DNA of 64,000 nt from Tyto alba. Its lineage: Eukaryota > Chordata > Aves > Strigiformes > Tytonidae. The position numbers and the translations under genes are program-made. Where the stretch lies: contig NW_024881329.1 in NCBI RefSeq assembly GCF_018691265.1, forward strand, positions 2,046,001 to 2,110,000, read 5' to 3'. The notes under the pieces are model-generated. The model had not been told where the DNA came from. It worked only from the letters and a program-made list of their open reading frames with translations, and searched no databases. Within the stretch, counting starts at the first letter, position 1, and every line of letters starts with the position of its first letter. Of the stretch, positions 23,790 through 35,500 are shown piece by piece.

Positions 23790-26700
23790 GGAGCTCGGGC
23801 TGAAGGACGTGCGCAATGGCAGCACGGGCAGGGCTGCAGAGCCAGGCAGGCAGTGTTGCTAACTCCAGGGGTGCAGAAAGGAGGGGTCCGATCTCAGATG
23901 GCACTTCGTAGGCTTTAAAATAAAAGTTTGTGTTTTAAACGGAGATTTCTGTTATCTTCTGGCCTTCTACAGTTTGTGTTTTTACATACAACGTAGCTGT
24001 GCTGCTGCTATTTTTACTGCAGTGGAAGTTTTGATGTAACGCAGTTATTTCATGGGCTGCTTGCGGACACTAAGTACCATAGCAAAACGCTTGATAAAAA
24101 TGGCTGTGCTACGTCGCCAGGTAGTAGCAAGCCTGGTTTATGCTGGCAGTGTGCTTCCCACCAGGAGACTTTCCGTGACCTCCTTTCTGTGTCGGTTACA
24201 GCTTGGCGTGACCTCCCTGAAGCTGAGGTTACCTTATTTTCTCCTGACCTGTCCTCCTCTTCCATTCCCCTCTTGTGTAACAAAGATCTTCATTAACATT
24301 CTTCAGCACTGAAAAGACATACAAATGTTTTTCCTCCGAACAAAAGTCTTGCCAGTGCATGAGATACCTCTCTGGCAGGTGCTAAGAACGTGTACACTTT
24401 CTCTCTGCACTGAATCACCTAGATTTAAATTCTAACAAGGACTTCAGAAAGCAAACTGGTACTCACTAGCACATTTGGACACACGTGTTTACAGAGTAAA
24501 TAGCAGTAAAAAGGAATGTGTCATCCCACTTTTTTAGTGTCACCAAAACACCTCTGAATCCTTCAGCTTTCACTCAAGTGGTGACTTTTTTTGTCTCATG
24601 GAACTGCTCAATAGGCATGTTTGAAACACAGTACATTTTCATATATAACCTGCCCCAAATATAAAAGTATCTAAAGTAAATTACAGTACCTGAAGTAATT
24701 TACAGTCAATGTGGTACCAGATTTTCTGGTTTTTCATAACGCCCTGTTCATCTCTTACAAACATTAAATGCTTCCACGTTACGCTTCTAGATAGCAGGAA
24801 CAACAGAGATAAGACATAAGTGTATGAAAAATCCATTTTGTTTCTAATCTCTCCCTAATGAAATCTGTTATTTCCTGTGTTGCATTCCCATCATATTCTC
24901 CCGTTGACGCTTCCTTGTAGCCTTAGTGGGACTGATCCAAAGGTCTGATGAAAGAAGTTGACAGGGTGCATGCTGCCATCGGGGAGACCTGTAGCTACCC
25001 ACAAGGAAATCACAGATCTTATATGTAAGGATGCACCCAAATTTTTAACAGATCTACAAGGTACCAGGCAGTCCCCACCAGAGGCTGACATTCCATTAAG
25101 CAAAACTAAAAGGTAAGGGGATCTTTATGCTTCTACATTTTCACCGTTCTCCAAAGAGATAGGAATCTGTATCTGTTCTGGGAATCATGAATATATCTTG
25201 TTTAACTTCCACTGCCTACCCCGTGCACTATTTATCAAATTCAGTAACTGAACCTGGAACTATTGATTCCTTTCCTTGAGCCTTGAAGGCTGGGTGCCAC
25301 AATGCTGGGCATCTCAGCACCCAAGTTCCCCCTATAACCAATTATAACTCAAATTTCACTTTGCTTTTCCTGCAATAATATCTCAGGCTTCTTAACTTTT
25401 ATTTTTTTCTAGAAAATAAAAGGCCCTGAGCTTTGGAGATACGTTACATAAAGTACTGATCAGTTTTCTGTTTGTCTCTTCCTCATACTCTAGAAGTTAC
25501 TGATTTTGATGATTGTTACTGACAATAAGTCTTTTGCTTTATTTCTGTGCGTTTGTGGCCAGTTCAATGGGATGTGAATAAGTTTAAAAGTGGGGTATGG
25601 TTGCCTGTGATAGACCATATCAGTTGTATTTCTGTGCTTTTAGTCTGTACACTATTCTTCCTTTAAAAAAGTGGTGCATGACTAAGATAGGACACCTGGG
25701 GGAGGGTTAGAAGTGTGCTGCTTTCCTCACGAGTAACTGTGCATACTCAGAAAATAAAAATGGTGTGGCAGCAAGAAATGAGTGGAAACCTGTAGTTAAG
25801 GAGAAAGCAAGCGAAGAGAAACAGCAGAAGGACCTCAGAGATGAAGTGAAAAAAATCTTGTGAACTAGAACTAATTATACAGAGTTTATTGCAACTCACA
25901 AAGCCACCCAGCTGGCTGACAGTACTCTGCCAGCGTGCAGGTGGCAAAGGAGATCTTGTTTGTAAAACCTCTGTTCGCCCTTATTTTGTCTCATCTGCTC
26001 TCTGAGAGTTTATTTTAAAGCTTAAGTGTTCTATTCTACATTTTAATATAAACCTGGTGTTTTGAGTGTAAAACTCTTCTGGTCATTGAAGAGCTCACTG
26101 GAAAGAAATGATCTAGGCCGATCCATCCCAAATGTCTGGAAGTTTAGGGTTTCATGCCTAGTGATATTATCCTAACTTTATGTTTCTTAATTGTGAAAGC
26201 AGCACATCTGATACTCTGACATGGCAGAAGGTATTGCTGATAAACCTGTGGCCTCTGTAAATGGATAATGAATGTTAGATGTCACGTAGAAAAACACGAT
26301 TGAGTGTACCTGTGGAGGAGCCAACCGATTCTTTTTTTTTCCTTAGCTCTTTTTACTTCCAGTAATGGTTAGAATGACCATGAGGAGCAGAAGAAAGCAA
26401 TAACGGAAGGGGTGAGGGACAAATCTAACAGAAGTAACAAAAGGAAAGGAACAATTCCTTTTTTGTGATTCTCATAAATGGATACTGACCAGCTGAATAC
26501 ATTCAGTTAATAGTTTTATGAAGGTTGGTGTAATTATTCAAGTCTTTGTACCAAAGTGCAATGAAATTCTGAAAATTATTAATCAACTAATGCATGACAT
26601 GGGAAAGAACAGATAGACATTGTGAATTTGTTGGCTAACAAATGTGCTGCAAAATATTTTCTGTAATCGGAAAGCATTTCTCAAGACTATTTCCCCTGAT

Positions 26701-28930
26701 GGTTTTACAGTAATTAGAAATCTCTCTTAAAATCACAACATCTTGGGACGGATGGAAGGAATGAAATCTGTTTTTTCATTGACTGGTGTTTTGTAGATGT
26801 TAAGCCCAACTGAAATGTTTTCCAAATTTATTAACTCAGTGCATTTGTAAAGGGCTGCACCTAGTGTGAACTCTGTGCTGTATAATAACAGCATTACACT
26901 GTTTCTTTCAGACAGGACACATACAGAGACCATTACAGGCTCTCTTTCCTCTAGCTAACTATTTATTCACATGAAATTTGTATCCTCTCCCTACCAAAAC
27001 TGTCTGAAATGGGGTAATAAGGTCTAAATTATGAGGCAACAAGGGCATATACCTACACAATCACTAGAATTGCATAAGCCTTTGTTGAAGAAAAAAAAAA
27101 AAAAAAAAAGACAGGGAACAAGGATGAATACAATACAGCCCCAAAAGTCAGGCAAAGGAGGTTGACCTAAAACAACCAGGGTATGTATACTGCATAGTGA
27201 GCCACTTCAAATTAAATATTTAGCAGTATAGTTACAAAACTAGAGAGCTCCACATGGGTTAACTAGTTGAATATTTACCCCAGTTCTCAAGCAGAATTTG
27301 CAGCCTGTGTTTGGCTTGGTACTGCCACAGTTATTCTGCTAGCAGTATTTAAACCACCACCTAAAAAGTAGTTTAAGTGTAGCTGCATGACTTGCAGTAC
27401 TGACTGGAATACAGCCAGGCAGGACTGATATACTCAGCCTTTAGGTGTCACTGTGCTCTTAAGAGTAGAAACTAGTTCAACATTTTGGCTAGCTCAAAAC
27501 AGATCTATTTTTCTGAAACAGCAGCTCCTACGTAGTGACATCTTAAGTTTTCATCTTCAAAGGTAAATGGAAATTATTGTTAAGCATCAAAATCTGTTTG
27601 TAAAGCTGTGAAAAAGGAGAGCTTTCTTCATGTAAGATGCAGAGAATCTGAGCTGAATACAAGACTGGTTGTGCACAAATGCCTGTAGTTGCACTTGGTC
27701 TACAAAATGGATCCAGGGAGAAAAGGATCTATGCGGGACTACTGCATACTGCCATCTTGTCTTTCTGACAGAGACTTACACAACTGAAAAGCACTCATGT
27801 AACAATGCATCCTGAAAACATGTAGAACAGACACTTGAAAGGTGCCGTGTACAAACAGTATCCGAGATACAGTATCAAGTATTATGTAGTTCTTTATCTG
27901 TGAGAGAAAAATGTATCATTAGCTTAAAGGCACTGGAGCTTGATAAATTTAAATAAGATGCAAGCTCTAAATGACGATTAACCATGGGAACGGAACAAAC
28001 TACGTAGGGAAACGGTGAATTTGATGATGTCAGAAGAAGACTGCGTGCCTTTCTGGGAGAGAGGCTGGAGCTAGGTACTGGGCTCAATTCAGGGGAAAAA
28101 ACAAGCAAACAGACAAAAAAATGCCAAAAAAACCCCAAACCAAACCAAACCAAAACCCAAACCAAAACAAAACAAACAAAAAAAACCCCCTAAACAGAAA
28201 TCCAGAACAGATGAAATGAAACAGATCGAAGTACACAGGAAAACAGATTAAATGACTGATTGATCTCCAGTAGCCCTGAACACCATGATTCTACAGGTCA
28301 TTGTAATCCACTGAATATCCTAATCACTTGCATTACGAGTGAAACTCTCAGCATACTTTTGGTTAGGCAGACTAGGTCAGTTTTGACACCGTTTGAACCT
28401 ATTTCCAGCTGATGAGATTAAATGCTCTGCACAGTCCTACCTCTTTGGCATGTTTAAGACAGTTTAACCTTGAAATGTTTTCAGTCTCAGGAGTGGACGT
28501 GGCGTGGGACCGTGTCGCTCTGCACATTCTCAGCCTTCGAGAAACACGTGGCCCCGGGTTTGCGCGCCCGCGTGCCCACGGAGTCGGGGGAGTGGGCACT
28601 GTCGCGTGTAACACGGAGCGGGTGTGTCCCCCACGCAGCTGAGGGTGGGCTCGCAGGGGGTGGGTGACAAGGGATGGCTCTGCAGGGAGTAGCTCTTGGG
28701 CTTGCAGATGTTCAGAGGGGCTGTGTGGGGTGGGTGAGGTAGTTCTGGGGCTCCTTTTGAGCCGGAGGGCTGAGGCACGGCCTCCGTCAGTCCGCCCTGA
28801 GGAAAAGCACGCTCTTGCAGCCTGTGCCCCGCTCCCCACATTTTAGAAATAAGCCCCAAGATGAACAGCCTGCTCCAGGCTTGAGGATGAAGTGACATGT
28901 TCACGTCTCCCGATCTGCAGTCCATCTCCT
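23790..28930. other. intergenic interval between divergent CHID1 and AP2A2
   Basis: No gene recognised on either strand. Mostly AT-rich. It contains an A run at about 27,090-27,109 and an A/C-rich low-complexity tract at about 28,095-28,190. From about 28,480 composition shifts to GC-rich toward the AP2A2 promoter. Short open frames here have no recognisable domains. Confidence 0.6.
28095..28190. repeat. A/C-rich low-complexity tract (CAAAA)n/(CCAAA)n
   Basis: Runs of AACCAAACCAAACC and AAAACAAACAAAAAAA. Simple-sequence DNA, no coding value. Confidence 0.85.
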
Positions 28931-29020
28931 TCTCCCTCAGAAGTTACGTCCCGCGAGGCACCTGCCAAGCCCGCTATTTCTCCTTGGGAAATCATAAAAC
29001 TTCTCGATCATCAGGGGCGC

Positions 29021-29043
29021 GGGGGGGGGGGGGGGGGGGGGGG
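29021..29043 (+). repeat. G23 homopolymer
   Basis: 23 consecutive G residues about 420 bp upstream of the AP2A2 start codon. Able to form G-quadruplex structures in vitro in principle. Such runs are also typical sites of read error, so the length is approximate. Confidence 0.9.
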
Positions 29044-29263
29044 AGGAAGGGATTAGGCCGCTCTCGAGCAGGGAGCGCGCAGTGGATCCACCCACGGCTC
29101 CAGCGGCCGCCCCTCACGGGAAGGGGGCCGCCCGCCGCCCCGGCCTGGGCCCGTTTTGCCCTGACGGCGGTGACCGGTAATCGCCTCCAAGGCAGCCGCC
29201 CCTCCCGGGCCCGGGTTCCTGCGGGGACCCGCCGGGGGGGCGGCGGGAGGCAGTCCCGGCGCG

Positions 29264-29273
29264 CCCCGCCCCC
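29264..29273 (+). promoter_or_regulatory. Sp1-type GC box
   Basis: CCCCGCCCCC, about 200 bp upstream of the AP2A2 ATG in the CpG island. Motif match only. Confidence 0.5.
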
Positions 29274-29465
29274 GCGCGGCAGGTGGCGCCAAAGCCTCGC
29301 GCTCCGGCCGCTCGCGGGGGCGCGGGAGTCGCCCCGGCGCCTGCGCGCTGCATCGGCGGCCGCGGCCTGGAGAGCCCCGCGGGGAGAGCGGGCGGCGGCG
29401 GCGGCCCCGGTCCCGGTTTTGCGGCGGTTTGGTGCGTGGCTGGGCGGCCGTGATCGTGCGCCACC

Positions 29466-29532
29466 ATGCCGGCGGTGTCGAAGGGCGATGGGATGCGCGG
29501 CCTGGCCGTTTTCATCTCCGATATCCGGAACT
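29466..29532 (+). CDS. AP2A2: AP2A2 exon 1, coding part (residues 1-22 and part of 23)
   Basis: Start chosen at GTGCGCCACCATGC, with A at -3 in a strong Kozak context and exact agreement with the family N-terminus. Encodes [20 protein letters not shown] then RN, with Cys23 split. Donor AACT|GTGAGT. Arg21, part of the dileucine cargo-binding site, is encoded here. Confidence 0.97.
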
Positions 29533-32500
29533 GTGAGTGGCGGTCGGGGCGCGGTGGGGCCGGGGCCTGGGCCGGGCCGGCCGTTGCTCGATGCGTGTGG
29601 GGTTTCTTCCCCTTAATCCCCTCCGCGACGCTTTCCCCCTCCCCGTCCTCTCCGCAGCGGGCTGCTCGGAGCGCTCCTGCCTCACGAAATGGCGACGCGT
29701 CCTGGGGGGCGGCGGGGGAGGCGGCGCGGGGACACGGACACACACACCCGCACACCCACCCTAAAGGCTTCGGGCTGTGGGTTTGGGTGGATTTGTGCCT
29801 TTTGGGTGGGTTGGTTGGGGTGTTTCCCCCCCCCGCCTCCCTTCTCCATCGCGGAAGGGCGTTGTGGTCGCTGCCCCGGCGGAGGGGGGGGCCGGGGGGC
29901 TGCTGCCCGTCGCCGTCGTCGTTTATAAGGCGCTGGAGCAAGATGGGGTGGATTTTCGGGGTTCGGGTGGGTCTGTGGCGGGGCAGGGAGAGACGTCTCT
30001 GGTCTCCTTCCAAATCCCTGAACGGCTTTCAATTCAAAACGTCACTGATGAAAAGCAGGCCTCTGTAAGGCTGCCTGCGAGCAGGGCCTTCTGTAGCTAT
30101 GCCTAGGCATGGCTAAAAAATGCTTCAGAATTCTGCTTTGGTGGAAATTAGCTTTTGGGGTCTGTGTCATTAAAAATGGGATGTAGAGGGGTGCGAGTCA
30201 GTGTCCCCCCCGAATGGAGCATTGCCTGTGAGTGTGCAGAGGAGGAGAGCAAATCTGCAGCTGCTTGGTGGGGGAGAAGGTGTATGTCTGGAGGCACACC
30301 TCAGTGCTCAGCTTTACGTTTTGACTGAGAATTGCATGTGATAGCAGTTTAATATTAATCGGAGTTAGAGATCTAAGTGTATGATGTGGCAGGAATTGCC
30401 TGGGGAAGGGCTAAGGTCAGTGTGGTTGGTGTGATGAAACAGCTCTGTTTTGTCCACCTGTGTGTCTCTAGATTACTTGAGGCTACTTTGAAAGCAATGA
30501 CAGTAAGGTTTCCTCTCTAACAGATGAAAGTGGATTTGGAGAATTTGTTAATGCAAATTATGATGATCTAACTAGGCTTGTATTGGGATAACCACACCGG
30601 TGTGGAAGACTCCTCATGTTGATGGCTTCTAATACAAAAAGCTGGGGAGAAAATGATACCAATAAAATGAGAGTGTTTAAATCCAGAGTCTCCTTAAACT
30701 AAATTCAGGTGTTTTGGACTTCTAGCCATATAAGCAGGGTCATTGTATATAAAATTCAAGGTTGCTAATCTCCCTTACAGCAGAAGCTGTCTCAATGTTT
30801 TTTCATAATAGATTTGCAGGTCCTGAAGTTTCTTCAGAGTTTACTCTTGTATGTGTAGAAGGCGGCTTATAAAACATGTTGTGTATCAGTTCAAGGTTAT
30901 GTGAATGCTCTTCTGCTTTGTCTGGTTGGCCCAACTATTTAATGAAAATTTTCCAGTGTGCTGGTATTCCATGCAAGCTGCACGTGTAACATAGTTTCAC
31001 CTGGTATCATAGCATTGAAGACTTGCTGTTGTTTTTAACCCAGTATGTTTTTAATGATTGTTTTCATTCATTTAGCTAGAAGTAGTGTGAAATTATTCTT
31101 CAGTGTCACTTATGTCTTGCAGTTAGCCAACACAGTTGTCCACTGTTGTTTTCAGTGGAATTCAGTAGGAGAGACTAAAAGAGAAACATTGAAGCTCCTG
31201 GGTTCCTAACCTATGTTTAGAGATGTGGAATATCAAGATTTAAGGTAGTAGGATAGAACAAATTAACTACTGACTTCCCCACAAGCTTGCCAGTGTGTAG
31301 ACAGTGTGGGAACTCTGATGGAACAACCACCTCTCTGTCCAGATTGGACAACAAACCTCTCATGTTCTCAGTGTCTGCAAGAGTAACAAAGATGTAACTT
31401 CCTTGTGAGACAAGTAAAATGTTAACACTTTCACTGTTTAAACAAATACTGATATTTCTCAAAAGTTTTGTCCCTGTCCAGACAGCTATTTGGGAGCTGT
31501 AATTCCTTTTGTATCTTTCTCATTTTCATAAAGAAGAAAGTAACTATATCTCCCAAATAGCTGTCATAATGGCATTTGAATCTTTTTCCTTTAAGGGAGC
31601 TCCAAGTGTTGCCAGCTAGCCGTGGGCTGGTGTACGCTGACTAAGATTCCCAAAAATAATTGAGAGCACTCTCTAGAGACTCTGTGCTTTGTAGGCACTG
31701 GTATTGGCTTAAGTTCCATCTTTCCCTCTTCAGAGTGGGGAGCTGGATATTTGTCAAGAACAAAGAGTAACAGCTGTTTAGGTGAACAGAATCTTTTGAG
31801 CTGTGAACCTAAAAAAATGTTCCCGTTCTGAGATGAGAGGGAAGCTAGACACCAAATGCGTTCTTAATCTGTTTCTAGCCTTAAAGTTGGACTAAATATC
31901 TGACAGTTGCACTGATGTGCAAAATGTCTGCTGGCATTTGGAATTTCGCTCTTAATTTTGGCTTTGTTGGACTCATTTGTATCTTTGTAATACAACCATA
32001 ATGGCCTGACCTTTTTAGTTTGCCTACAGTCCTTCCAGATTATGAACAACGTTGAAACATGGTGTATATGTGTGTGTGTCGTTTTTTTTATTGAAAGGTT
32101 TTGCACAGATTAGGAACCTGCATTATATATGTTGCTGAAAAATTAAAATGCAGTTGTTGTGTGCATGTGATTTCAAGGTAATAAAATAACCTAAACTTCA
32201 GGGGGATAATTACGTAATTTTAGACTGTCTACCTTTGGAAGTGCTTCTCACATCAAGTGTTCTTTCTTGGGTGTCTGTACCTGCAGTGTCTGCACCACTA
32301 AATAACGCATCACTCTCTTATAAGAAAGCTTATTATGATCCTGATTTGGGAGTCATACTTGTCTTGCTATCTGTTTTTACCTGTCTGTTACAGGCTTCAA
32401 AACAGTCTTACTTGATAGTTTCAGTGCTTACAACTCTAGTTGACTGAGTGAATGAACAGCTCACGCTGCCAGTCTGTCTTTAATAGTTAAAAGGTTGGTT

Positions 32501-35500
32501 GTCAGTTAGGCATGTTTTTGGCACTTGGGTTATCTATTAAACTTCTTGATCTGTGTGTTAAATGATTCTGTGCCACATGAATTTGAATATAACAGTTACT
32601 TTCTATGTGACTAAAAGGTCTGCTTGAAATACACTGATTTCTCAAAAGTCTGTAAAGCTCTTAAAAAAGTCATCATACTACTTTTAGCAGCAATTGTAAA
32701 ATATTTTAAGGGGCAGAAGTGCTTCTTAACTCTCTGACTTTGCTCCACTCTCTGAAACTGTAATATTTCAAAGTGGAATGTTCTTTATTCATACAAGTAT
32801 TAAGTGAACTTTCAAAATCTGATAGGGTAAGGAAGTGAATTATCCTGCAGTTCCTGATAGCTCTCCAGAATTTTGTTTCAGTGCATCTTCTTGTTGTAGG
32901 CTCTGTATTATGCATAGAGAGGTCCTAGTACAGATGGCAGAAAAAAACCCCAAGTTTTTTAAGAAAATAACCCTATGAGATGCCTGACAACTTGCCAGTA
33001 TGTGTGGGCTTTTCTAGAAACTAGCTCAGTTGGATTGTTTTATAACTCATATGAAATAGCACAGCAAATAGCTTTTTATCTTATCTTTTGTAGGCACTAG
33101 AGAAGAGACAAAAAAACTATAGTTGATATCTTGGTTAAGATAATAGCCCAGTTAATTAGCACTTAGTTAATGTGGCCCCCTGAGAAAGTAGCAAGGTGTG
33201 GCCATGTTGTAAAATGGATTGTGGTGGTAGCTGAGCTGGAAAGCTCTGAACCCTGTGGTGTGGTGAAGTGCCATCCAGGCGTAGGAGTTCAGGTCAAGAA
33301 GAGTCCTTGTCACTGCTCAGATGAAATGCCTCACAAACTAAACCCCAACAAGATCTGCGTGTGCTATAAGCATATGGACTCCTGCAAGAAATACTTAAAT
33401 AGTATGTTAAGTCTTTTTTTGTGTATGTACTGCAGAGCTGCTGAAGTGATTTGGCTTATGCAAGATGGTATTTTATAAACTCTCCAGCTGTCTTAGCTGA
33501 CAGATACATCATCAGGAGTCTGTTTGCAATTTTTTTTTTTGAGAATAGCTTTATGCTTATCTGGTGATGAAGTACTTGTAAGTCATTTGTCACTCAACCC
33601 TTAACCTATTCCGTTGCAAAAACGGTATTATCTGATATTCACCCCGAAAACTAGGAAAGCTTGCTTTTCTCCTTTCTTTTGGAGGTGGTAGTGTAGAAAT
33701 ACTTTCTATTACAATATTAAGTATAGTACTGCTAACCCTCTCTTCCACTGTAAAATCAGGAAGTCATCTACTTTTGGGTTGATGAAATGGGTATACACAG
33801 AGACAAAAGCTGCTTTTGCCACAGGCTTTGAGGACAAGACAGTTCTTCATTTCCCTCACTACTTCAGATAACTGTCTTACCTTTTCACTGTCACCTTAGA
33901 ATTTGGATAGAGGGAAGAAGGGTTACTTTTGTTTGTTCTGCAAATGTTTCTGTATATGTTCTGTCCCAAGATACTATTCCTTTCTCCTTGGGCTATGTTT
34001 TTTCCGTAAATAAAACCCAACAGATATATTAAACAAAGCTTTAACTCTTCTGATAGAACTTGATGCGTTAATTCTTCTTTGTACAGGACAGGGAGAGTGT
34101 CCAGAGGCTGAAGCAAAGCTACTGTAGTCAGACTTCACTGAATTGGGACTAGTGCATCGGGTTACGGAGAAGCAAGTGAGGATTAAAAAAGGCTGTTTCA
34201 TTAAATTCATCATATACTCACACTTTCGACTGGATGGTAGATAATGGAGTGCATTACCTGTGTATGTGGGAGAAACATGCACATGAATTAAATGACCACG
34301 TGGGTATGTATAGAGTTATTTGTTCTCCATGAGAACAAACACACAGTGAAACAAACTTTGCATGGGGTGGTTGGGTACATACAGCTTGTTCTAGTGTTCT
34401 ATGTCAGGAATACGGCTTTCAGTGTGTAGGCTAAGGCTACCTGCATTGCTCCTCTGACGTGAAGGTTCTTGTTTGCATAGGGTGTAGTTTTGAAGTAGGA
34501 CTTGAATTACTTCTATAGAAAGTCAATTGACTTTATTTGTATTTTTAGATTACTTACCTCTTTGAAGAAATGAGAAGTCAAAGCATCTTGATTTGCTCTC
34601 CTGTTTGTCTTGCAAGGCTATGGCTGTTCATCTAATATGGACAGTTTCTGGCCTGAAAAAAACTCAAGAGCGTGCTGCTTAGAGCTATAAAAAGCACTAA
34701 GTCTTGCATCATTTGCTGTTATTTGCAGGAGAGTGATTTAGGGAAAACACAATTGGCATGAGATTAATCTGAGGAGGATGTGTAAAACCAAACTAGTATT
34801 CTGCCTATGGCTTCTCTGTCTTAGCTTTCTTGTGGTCATTTCATGGAACTCTGAGGGACTGGAATTTTTTTTTGAGTGTTTTTTTGGTTGGCTGGCTGTT
34901 TTTTTGTCTTCACTTGTTGAGTTAGTGCATGTTTGGCTGAGAAAATATGAGAGTAGACAGATGATAATTAATAGATGGGAGGTAGTAAAGACCTAGAATC
35001 TTTCATGTGACATCCAATTTCTCCATTAGAGACAGTGGAAAATTGAACATCTGCTTATTTTGAGATTGTTTGGATAAAGGCTGCCCATTGGGACTGGGAG
35101 GAAGTTAAGGACTATTGCAGAGACTATTACACATCTGCATCAATTAATGTTCTTACATAGGATTTTTTTTTTTTTAAGCCCCTGAAATGGTAGTTTAGAA
35201 GTGATAGTTAGACCGGGAGACTTTGGATAAGCCTCAAACTGTTCTTTTGTAATTTGAATGTGAACGAAGGTAGAGGAGATTCCACAGTGACTTGTACTAA
35301 ATCAGTGCAAATACTGCCTTACCCTGTGGAAGGGAGTGTAACTGTACAGTGTGAAAATGCCGTTCAAGGAAATGACTGCTTAAATGCTGCTCAGTCAAGG
35401 AAGGAGGAAGAGGTGCTTTATGTAGCAGCCTAACCTTGCACTTCTGGTTTTGTCTATCTTCTTAGCCAAAAGCTTCTCTCCTGATAGCAGTCAATGTTGT

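Larger units (their letters stand above)
28930..29900 (+). promoter_or_regulatory. AP2A2: CpG island, promoter and 5' UTR of AP2A2
   Basis: Dense CpG and GC content from about 29,040 through exon 1 and into the first few hundred bases of intron 1. A GC box (CCCCGCCCCC) lies at 29,264-29,273 and a CTCF-like core at 29,280-29,290. No TATA box near the expected start. No upstream ATG was seen between about 29,300 and the start codon, so the 5' UTR looks free of uORFs over that stretch. The transcription start site is not determined. Confidence 0.8.

Noticed and set aside
23062..23904. 280-codon minus-strand open frame and overlapping plus-strand frames in the CpG island
   Set aside because: Low-complexity Ala/Arg/Gly/Pro reading of GC-rich DNA, open in several frames on both strands; no homology, and it overlaps the CHID1 promoter and first exon.
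24052..24312. 86-codon plus-strand frame in the intergenic interval
   Set aside because: No family resemblance and an equally long antisense frame exists at the same place; treated as chance.
28897..30106. Several 80-300 codon open frames on both strands around AP2A2 exon 1
   Set aside because: All are composition-driven shadows of the CpG island; only the 29,466 ATG with its 22-codon reading and GTGAGT donor matches a protein family.
33170..33478. 102-codon Cys-rich plus-strand frame in AP2A2 intron 1
   Set aside because: No recognised family, no promoter or splice context, and length compatible with chance in this many bases.
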